9,411 bases of DNA, taken from positions 1 through 9,411 of the forward strand of contig JAHWIS010000064.1 of assembly GCA_019322385.1 (NCBI GenBank), given 5' to 3'. The notes under the pieces were generated by a model, which worked only from the letters and a program-made list of their open reading frames with translations, was not told the DNA's origin and made no database searches. Made by a program: the position numbers and the translations under genes. This stretch comes from Candidatus Woesearchaeota archaeon (GTDB lineage: Archaea > Nanobdellota > Nanobdellia > Woesearchaeales > UBA11576). Numbering within the stretch: the stretch's first letter is position 1; every line of letters starts with the position of its first letter. Shown here piece by piece: positions 1 through 3,047 of the stretch.

Positions 1-459
1 AAGCTCAGCCAGAACAGGCGGCTCAGTGTCATGGACAATTTCAAGAAAGGCAACCCTTCTGTCCTTGTTGCGTCAGCAGTGGCTGCCCGAGGGATTGACA
101 TCAAGGACGTGAGCCACGTGTTCAACTATGACCTGTCTCAGGACCCGCAGGAGTATATCCACAGGGTCGGCCGTACTGCCAGGGCAGGAGAGTCAGGGAA
201 AGCTATCACATTGCTGAGCCCGAATGACCACGACGCCTTCAGCAGCATGCTGAGGAATTTTGACGTCACTGTGAATGTGCTTCCGCGCATCAAGTTCCCA
301 AAGCTGCGCTTTGACGCACGGAGTGCCCAGCCTAGAGGAAGACGGTTCCCAGGCAGGCGTCCCAGGCAAGGCAATACCAACAGCCGCTTCGGAAAGCACA
401 ACGCCCACAGCAACAACAGCCACAGGAGAGCAAGCTTCGGAAGACCAGCCTGGAGCTAG
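1..459 (+). CDS. DEAD-box ATP-dependent RNA helicase, C-terminal part (5' truncated by window)
   Basis: The reading frame is open from base 1, so the gene begins outside the window; 152 residues are visible. They hold the end of RecA-like domain 2 of a superfamily 2 RNA helicase. A QxxR-type segment (SQNRR) precedes motif V (ARGIDI) and motif VI (HRVGRTAR), whose arginines contact RNA and the ATP gamma-phosphate in this family. After about residue 95 the protein becomes a basic, low-complexity tail rich in Arg, Gly, Asn and Ser, typical of helicases that use a disordered tail to hold RNA. The expected role is ATP-driven unwinding of RNA duplexes, for example in ribosome assembly or mRNA remodelling; the specific substrate cannot be read. 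The ATP-binding domain 1 is not in view. A T-rich stretch follows the stop. The nearby 920-1177 gene (-) also encodes an RGG-type RNA-binding protein. Confidence 0.93.
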   Translation, partial: KLSQNRRLSVMDNFKKGNPSVLVASAVAARGIDIKDVSHVFNYDLSQDPQEYIHRVGRTARAGESGKAITLLSPNDHDAFSSMLRNFDVTVNVLPRIKFPKLRFDARSAQPRGRRFPGRRPRQGNTNSRFGKHNAHSNNSHRRASFGRPAWS

Positions 460-461
460 AA

Positions 462-506
462 ATCATTTTTTGAAATATTTTATTCTTTTATTTCTTATTA
501 TTTTCT
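462..506 (+). terminator. T-rich transcription terminator after the helicase gene
   Basis: Starting three bases after the helicase stop, the + strand has runs of 6, 4, 4 and 4 T within 45 bases and almost no G or C. Archaeal RNA polymerase commonly terminates at such oligo-T tracts without a hairpin. No other gene occupies this stretch. Confidence 0.6.
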
Positions 507-514
507 AAAGTTAG

Positions 515-577
515 AATAAGATACACCGACTGGACACAAAAAACTCTCCAGCCCAACAAAACTAAGCAGAACTTATT
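515..577. other. Convergent intergenic region with nested inverted repeats
   Basis: Between the helicase (+) and the 573-809 gene (-), AATAAG (515-520) pairs with CTTATT (572-577), and inside it CTGGA (530-534) pairs with TCCAG (547-551). On the minus strand the inner loop carries six T in a row (538-543), so the element may serve as the terminator of the minus-strand gene, whose stop codon lies in the outer arm. The pairing is short and could be chance. Confidence 0.3.
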
Positions 578-809
578 TCAGAGTATGTGTATGATGATTA
601 AAGCCTGCTGGCAGGGCAAGCTTTTTCTGATGATTTATTTTGTGCACATGCCATCCATTTTCTGTAGTGAACTCATCTCCTTCTTGCCAGGCATGTCTAT
701 GCAGATAGTCAATAGATGTCCATCTCTTATCAGTAAAAATCTGATTTAAAGTTTCTGAAGCAATGTAGACAGGAATCGATGCTAATTCCAATAATGAATC
801 TATTATCAT
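573..809 (-). CDS. Hypothetical protein, 78 aa, no recognised family
   Basis: I do not recognise this protein. The frame extends upstream to a possible GTG at 875, but I chose the ATG at 809. A clear TATA-like box (831-840) is centred 26-27 bases before it, the spacing of the other genes here, and the GTG lies inside a tRNA-derived repeat. The product is rich in His, Trp and aromatic residues. It has a short hydrophobic N-terminus (MIIDSLLELASIPVYI) too short and polar-interrupted to call a membrane segment, then WTSIDYLHRHAW and a C-terminal half with several histidines (GWHVHKINH; NHHTHTLK). Clustered histidines could bind metal, but this is speculative. Its composition is more AT-rich than the helicase, scpA or lonB, which would fit an acquired or fast-evolving gene. 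It converges with the helicase and lies beyond the tRNA-Gly-like repeat at 870-890. Confidence 0.55.
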   Translation of the reverse strand: MIIDSLLELASIPVYIASETLNQIFTDKRWTSIDYLHRHAWQEGDEFTTENGWHVHKINHQKKLALPAGFNHHTHTLK

Positions 810-830
810 AGAGTGAGATAAAAGCCAAAC

Positions 831-840
831 AGTATATAAA
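831..840 (-). promoter_or_regulatory. TATA-like box for the 573-809 gene
   Basis: Minus-strand TTTATATACT is centred 26-27 bases before the ATG at 809, predicting a leaderless transcript. This box supports both the reality and the start of the small gene. Confidence 0.55.
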
Positions 841-869
841 CATTCCTTTTTAAATGCCAAAATGAAAGT

Positions 870-890
870 ATGCACCGACCAGGCGCGCTG
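870..890 (-). repeat. Degenerate tRNA-Gly 3'-end repeat (copy C)
   Basis: On the minus strand this is AGCGCG followed by CCTGGTCGGTGCAT. It matches copy B (1209-1229) with one deleted base and two C-to-T changes, including the AGCGCG segment that is absent from the tRNA-Gly gene. It therefore descends from, or shares a source with, copy B. It lies just past the 3' end of the 920-1177 gene. Confidence 0.6.
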
Positions 891-919
891 GCTTCTCAGT
901 CCTATTTAGATAATCTGTT

Positions 920-1177
920 TCAGAACCTTCTAGGCCTGCGCTTGGCAAAGCATTCCCTGCAATACACAGGTTTTCCTTCTGTCGGCTTGAACGGCACTAC
1001 GCAGTCATTGCCGCATTCTGCGCAGGTGGCCTTGTGCATCTCCCTTGGACCTCGGTCAAAACCGCCTCTATTGAAGCCACCACCATGGCCGCCTCCTCTA
1101 TCTCCTCTATCAAAACTTCTGCCGCCACCCCTTCTGTCGGAACCGCCACGGCTTCCACGTCTATTGTCTTGTCTCAT
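920..1177 (-). CDS. RGG-rich CxxC-x17-CxxC zinc-ribbon protein, 85 aa
   Basis: Residues 1-46 are an Arg/Gly-rich disordered region with repeated RGG, RGGG and DRG units, a classic RNA-binding tail. Residues 47-85 form a small zinc-binding module: C52xxC55, 17 residues, then C73xxC76, within the signature HKATCAECG...VPFKP...PVYCRECF, ending in a basic tail (AKRRPRRF). An additional Cys at 59 is present. This module is known as a CxxC-x17-CxxC domain in many archaeal and bacterial small proteins, often attached to RGG tails; its molecular role is not established as far as I know. RNA binding, perhaps with the nearby DEAD-box helicase, is inferred. The ATG at 1177 follows a GAGGAG stretch, and a TATA-like box is centred about 22-24 bases upstream, so the transcript is short-leadered or leaderless. 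The gene is flanked by tRNA-Gly-like repeats (870-890 and 1209-1242). Confidence 0.85.
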   Translation of the reverse strand: MRQDNRRGSRGGSDRRGGGRSFDRGDRGGGHGGGFNRGGFDRGPREMHKATCAECGNDCVVPFKPTEGKPVYCRECFAKRRPRRF

Positions 1178-1192
1178 TTTTCGCTCCTCATT

Positions 1193-1204
1193 AATTTATA
1201 TATT
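1193..1204 (-). promoter_or_regulatory. TATA-like box for the RGG zinc-ribbon gene
   Basis: Minus-strand AATATATAAATT lies just upstream of the ATG at 1177. The spacing (22-24 bases) is slightly shorter than at the other genes. The 3' end of repeat B directly adjoins it, where upstream promoter elements would sit. Confidence 0.5.
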
Positions 1205-1208
1205 AACA

Positions 1209-1242
1209 ATGCGCCGACCGGGACGCGCTTTCCCGAAGGCGC
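1209..1242 (-). repeat. tRNA-Gly 3'-exon repeat (copy B) in a minihelix-like hairpin
   Basis: Bases 1209-1224 are identical over 16 positions to 1303-1318. That block is exactly the third exon of the tRNA-Gly gene (T60 to A73) plus one flanking base on the T-loop side and one beyond the 3' end. On the minus strand the preceding bases supply GCGCC, which can pair with the GGCGC of the acceptor strand, and CGGGA, which pairs with TCCCG, leaving a 7-base loop. The result resembles the acceptor and T-arm half of tRNA-Gly without D and anticodon arms. It may be a tRNA remnant, an attachment-site scar or a GC-rich hairpin. No complete tRNA can be built here. Confidence 0.6.
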
Positions 1243-1303
1243 TGGCCCCGCTCGTCACAGCTGATTTATTTCTATGTTCCCAACATGGTTACATAGCACT
1301 ATA
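1243..1303. other. tRNA-Gly downstream spacer
   Basis: No gene is seen here. It contains the inverted repeat ATGTT-CCC-AACAT (1274-1286), overlapped by CTATGT (1272-1277) with ACATAG (1291-1296). These are alternative small hairpins just downstream of the tRNA-Gly 3' end on the minus strand. They could act in 3' processing or termination, or be chance. Confidence 0.25.
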
Positions 1304-1317
1304 TGCGCCGACCGGGA

Positions 1318-1349
1318 CTTCCATGCGGTAGCTTATATGCTTTCCGCAA
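1318..1349 (-). other. tRNA-Gly T-loop intron (position 59/60), 32 nt
   Basis: Central helix TTCA (T54-A57) with TGGA; bulges AT^T and AG^T, where ^ marks the predicted cuts; intron helix TGCGG with CCGCA. The T-stem CCGGG/CCCGG directly abuts the motif. Excision restores a 7-base T-loop. Confidence 0.88.
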
Positions 1350-1370
1350 ATTGAACCCGGGCCGAAGCCT

Positions 1371-1398
1371 TATTGCATACGGCAACAAGTTGCCGATA
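1371..1398 (-). other. tRNA-Gly anticodon-loop intron (37/38), 28 nt
   Basis: Central helix TTGC (positions 32-35) with GCAA; bulges CA^T and TA^A; inner hairpin CGGCAA-CTTG-TTGCCG with a CUUG tetraloop. The anticodon stem abuts the motif. A competing pairing, CATA with TATG, would extend the hairpin. Confidence 0.88.
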
Positions 1399-1446
1399 TG
1401 GCAAGGCCCCATTGTACCACTCAACCACCGGCGCACTTTATGCAAA

Positions 1447-1481
1447 AATAATCCCGACTCACAGGTTCGTCTGGGATTATT
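1447..1481 (-). repeat. Hairpin I of a twin structured repeat between the tRNA genes
   Basis: A perfect 9-bp inverted repeat, AATAATCCC (1447-1455) and GGGATTATT (1473-1481), encloses the 17-base core at 1456-1472. On the minus strand the core is AGACGAACCTGTGAGTC. It can fold as GAC/GTC, a tandem G-A mismatch (GA opposite GA) and an A-U pair closing CCUG. Compare hairpin II at 1496-1531. Confidence 0.8.
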
Positions 1482-1495
1482 GAGCATTCAAAAAC

Positions 1496-1531
1496 CAATT
1501 TTGCCGACTCGCAAGCTCATCTCCAAAATTG
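1496..1531 (-). repeat. Hairpin II of a twin structured repeat between the tRNA genes
   Basis: An 8-bp inverted repeat, CAATTTTG (1496-1503) and CAAAATTG (1524-1531), has a stem unrelated in sequence to hairpin I but encloses a core (1506-1522) identical to that of hairpin I at 13 of 17 positions. On the minus strand the core is AGATGAGCTTGCGAGTC: GAT/GTC, tandem G-A, then a G-C pair closing a CUUG tetraloop. All four differences are transitions that keep the fold. Confidence 0.8.
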
Positions 1532-1577
1532 CTTTCTTGAATGGGCCTGCCCGGACTCGAACCGGGGATCAACGCCG

Positions 1578-1622
1578 TTTTTAGCGCAGCTAAAAGCCAG
1601 CCAAAGCTCCAGCTTTGGCGCG
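1578..1622 (-). other. tRNA-Val anticodon-loop intron (37/38), 45 nt
   Basis: Central helix TTTA (32-35) with TAAA; bulges CA^C and AA^C; intron helix GCGC with GCGC; then two inner hairpins (CCAAAGC-TGGA-GCTTTGG and GCT-TTT-AGC) forming a branched intron. The anticodon stem abuts the motif. Confidence 0.9.
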
Positions 1623-1639
1623 TGTAAAGGCGCTGTCAT

Positions 1640-1660
1640 TTATAGCACCACAAGTGATGA
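1640..1660 (-). other. tRNA-Val D-loop intron (near position 20/21), 21 nt
   Basis: Central helix GTGG with CTAT (two G-U pairs); bulges CT^T and AA^A; intron hairpin CATCA-CTTG-TGGTG with a CUUG tetraloop. The exon helix GTC/GAC resumes outside. The BHB is weaker than in the other three introns, but excision exactly restores a normal D-arm. Confidence 0.82.
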
Positions 1661-1708
1661 AGCCACTAGACCACAGGCCCATTTATTAGCATTTCGGATT
1701 TAAAGCTA

Positions 1709-1718
1709 CTATAAAAGC
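1709..1718 (-). promoter_or_regulatory. TATA-like box for the tRNA-Val/tRNA-Gly unit
   Basis: Minus-strand GCTTTTATAG is centred about 33 bases before the mature tRNA-Val 5' end, which would give a leader of about 7 bases. An alternative, CTTTAAAT (1698-1705), is too close for the usual archaeal spacing. The rest of 1681-1802 shows no gene. It is the divergent promoter region toward scpA. Confidence 0.45.
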
Positions 1719-1802
1719 TTTGCTCAGGCTCTCTAGTTAAACTTTGCAATGGTTACAGACAGAAAGCTTTTTAAAGGGGAAAATACCTATTTTTCATGAA
1801 AA

Positions 1803-1811
1803 TTATAAATA
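1803..1811 (+). promoter_or_regulatory. TATA box for scpA
   Basis: TTATAAATA is centred 25 bases before the ATG at 1832 (28 before 1835). It lies inside the longer frame opening at 1796, arguing that 1796 is not the true start. A second box-like stretch, CTTTTTAAAG, lies near 1767-1776. Confidence 0.6.
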
Positions 1812-1831
1812 CCAGCGTCTTTTATACTACA

Positions 1832-2695
1832 ATGATGACAGAACCAACTCCCCAGGAACCTGCAGATAATACAACTCCTGCTGCTCAGCTGCCTGCTGAC
1901 AAGGAGCATCACGAGCATATCTATGATGTCCTCATGAAGCAGGATGAGATCACATGGCGTTCTATCATATTGGAGCTCATCAAGTCAGAGCAGATGGACC
2001 CCTGGAACATAAACATCTCAAAGCTTTCTAAGATGTACATTAAGGCATTGAAGAAACTCAAGGAGATGAATCTCCAGCTGTCTGGCAAGGTGCTTCTTGC
2101 AGCTGCTTTGCTGCTTAGAATAAAATCAAGCAGGCTTGTCGGTGAGGACATGATGGAGTTTGACAGGCTTCTTGCATCTGGTGATGAGTCTGATGATATA
2201 TATTCTGATGAAGGCTTTGTTGAGGGAGAGCTCGGCAACATGGGCATGCAATTAGGCAAAGACCAGCTCTCGCTGACGCCAAAGACACCGCAACCAAGGA
2301 AACGGAAGGTGTCTGTCTATGATCTTATCGACGCATTGGCAATCGCATTGAATGTACGAAGAAGGCGGATCCTAAACCAGATAAGCACAAAGACAATGGA
2401 TGTGCCTGAGAAGAAGTTCGACATCTCACAGTTGATGGATGATCTGTACAATGATGTCGCAGGTTTTCTTATGCGCGACCAGGCAGAGAAGATGGCGTTC
2501 TCAAACCTTGTTCCAGGAGACTCAAAGCATGACAAGATACACACATTTATCCCTCTCCTACACCTTACCAACGCAAGGAAGTTGGATCTTGCCCAGCACC
2601 AGCACTTCGGCGAGATATGGGTGAGCTTGGCAAAGAAAAAGGAGAAAGCAAAAAAGAAAACCAGCAAGGCAGAGGCAGGCGAGAAGAATGCCTAA
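1832..2695 (+). CDS. scpA: Chromosome segregation and condensation protein ScpA (kleisin)
   Basis: ScpA is the kleisin subunit that bridges the head domains of SMC to form the ring-shaped condensin complex used in chromosome compaction and segregation. With the start at 1832 the protein has 287 residues, typical for archaeal ScpA. After a variable acidic N-terminus (1-28), the kleisin N-terminal domain is clear: a helix with YDVLMKQDEITW, the hallmark DPWNINI (56-62), then a long amphipathic helix ending in LLLRIKSSRL. Residues 105-160 are an acidic linker. Residues 165-270 hold the C-terminal winged-helix region, with a KHDKIHTFIPLLHL segment and GEIWVSLA. A Lys-rich tail ends the protein. 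The downstream gene overlaps its last 8 bases, suggesting translational coupling. Neither smc nor a recognisable scpB is in the window. Starts at 1796 and 1835 are alternatives. Confidence 0.9.
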   Translation: MMTEPTPQEPADNTTPAAQLPADKEHHEHIYDVLMKQDEITWRSIILELIKSEQMDPWNINISKLSKMYIKALKKLKEMNLQLSGKVLLAAALLLRIKSSRLVGEDMMEFDRLLASGDESDDIYSDEGFVEGELGNMGMQLGKDQLSLTPKTPQPRKRKVSVYDLIDALAIALNVRRRRILNQISTKTMDVPEKKFDISQLMDDLYNDVAGFLMRDQAEKMAFSNLVPGDSKHDKIHTFIPLLHLTNARKLDLAQHQHFGEIWVSLAKKKEKAKKKTSKAEAGEKNA

Positions 2696-2996
2696 AGCTA
2701 GATTCTGTGAAGAGTTTGAAAATCCAGATGTCATGGATCACATGATGGGGACGTATCATAGGACCGGATGGAAATATGATGAAGACTGGTACAGTAATAA
2801 ACTAAAAGAACTATTAGTGCAATCACCATCAGGCAGAGATTGGAAACTGGAAGACTGTTTGAAAGCACTGAGCGGAAAGCTGGTGTTCGGAGACCTTAAA
2901 CAGATAGAAGCTTTAGAAGCGCTGAATTTCTTTAATGTCCTGTACTATTTCGGGTTCCGTGATGAAGCAGGTGCACAAGAACTTGGGCTTTTGTAA
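2688..2996 (+). CDS. Hypothetical protein coupled to scpA, 102 aa
   Basis: I do not recognise this protein. Its ATG lies inside the last codons of scpA in another frame (8-base overlap) and no TATA-like box precedes it, so it is probably translated from the scpA message. The product looks soluble and acidic, with many aromatic residues. It opens with FCEEFENPDVMDHMMGTYHRTGWKYDEDWY and is followed by predicted helical stretches (KLKELLVQS; LEDCLKALSGKLVFGDLKQIEALEALNFFNVLYYFGF). Coupling to the kleisin suggests a role near SMC or DNA, but it is too short for ScpB, and I see no pair of winged helices. The next start, ATG at 2733, would shorten it by 15 residues. Confidence 0.7.
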   Translation: MPKARFCEEFENPDVMDHMMGTYHRTGWKYDEDWYSNKLKELLVQSPSGRDWKLEDCLKALSGKLVFGDLKQIEALEALNFFNVLYYFGFRDEAGAQELGLL

Positions 2997-3003
2997 TATG
3001 CTA

Positions 3004-3032
3004 AATGGTCATAACCTTTAAATACAACCATT
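3004..3032 (+). promoter_or_regulatory. lonB promoter with TATA box inside an inverted repeat
   Basis: CTTTAAATA (3016-3024) is centred 28 bases before the lonB ATG. AATGGT (3004-3009) and ACCATT (3027-3032) form a 6-bp inverted repeat bracketing the box with 17 bases between the arms. A dimeric repressor bound there would block TBP/TFB; this role is inferred from geometry only. Confidence 0.5.
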
Positions 3033-3047
3033 CCTTCTTTTTAAAGC

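Larger units (their letters stand above)
1304..1434 (-). tRNA. tRNA-Gly(GCC) with two introns (37/38 and T-loop 59/60)
   Basis: Reading the minus strand, acceptor GCGCCGG (1428-1434) pairs with TCGGCGC (1305-1311), with discriminator A at 1304 and no encoded CCA. The D-arm is GTTG-AGTGGTA-CAAT. The anticodon stem GGGCC/GGCTT frames anticodon GCC (1400-1402). T-stem CCGGG/CCCGG is perfect. Two segments must be removed: 1371-1398 (28 nt) after A37 and 1318-1349 (32 nt) after T59. The spliced product is 71 nt with T-loop TTCAATT. Both junctions fit bulge-helix-bulge geometry: four central base pairs with a three-base bulge on each side. The gene lies 107 bases downstream of tRNA-Val on the same strand. 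I see no TATA box at the right distance, so co-transcription with tRNA-Val is likely. The product reads GGC codons (and GGU by wobble). Confidence 0.93.
1542..1680 (-). tRNA. tRNA-Val(UAC) with two introns (D-loop and 37/38)
   Basis: Reading the minus strand, acceptor GGGCCTG (1674-1680) pairs with CAGGCCC (1543-1549), with discriminator A at 1542 and no encoded CCA. T-arm CCCGG-TTCGAGT-CCGGG is uninterrupted. Anticodon stem GCGCC/GGCGT frames TAC (1624-1626), so the tRNA is Val. The contiguous sequence cannot make a D-arm: the GAC that should pair with GTC lies too far downstream. Removing 1640-1660 (21 nt) restores GTCTAGTGGCT-ATGAC, the usual archaeal tRNA-Val D-arm. A second intron, 1578-1622 (45 nt), follows A37. 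The mature RNA is 73 nt. A TATA-like box at 1709-1718 would start transcription about 7 bases before the tRNA. This is the promoter-proximal gene of the two-tRNA unit. Confidence 0.92.

Noticed and set aside
1209..1245. Copy B as the 3' piece of a split tRNA-Gly
   Set aside because: The bases before the exon cannot form the 4-bp central helix with TTCA that a BHB would need, and no 5' piece is present in the window.
573..1303. An intact integrated mobile element at tRNA-Gly
   Set aside because: No integrase, transposase or replication gene is present; only the repeats suggest past integration.
870..1331. Plus-strand open frame of 153 codons, rich in Pro, Leu and Ser
   Set aside because: It is the complement of the Gly/Arg-rich zinc-ribbon gene and continues into tRNA-Gly; composition is explained by that antisense relation.
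1447..1531. Twin hairpins as a CRISPR remnant
   Set aside because: Only two units exist, the cores differ at four positions, the stems are unrelated, and no cas gene is near.
1303..1584. Plus-strand open frame of 93 codons ending in GPARTRTGD
   Set aside because: This motif is the familiar translation of an antisense tRNA T-arm and acceptor; the frame runs across tRNA-Gly, the hairpins and tRNA-Val.
1796..1831. Upstream start of scpA at 1796
   Set aside because: The added residues do not resemble the family, and the best TATA box lies inside them.
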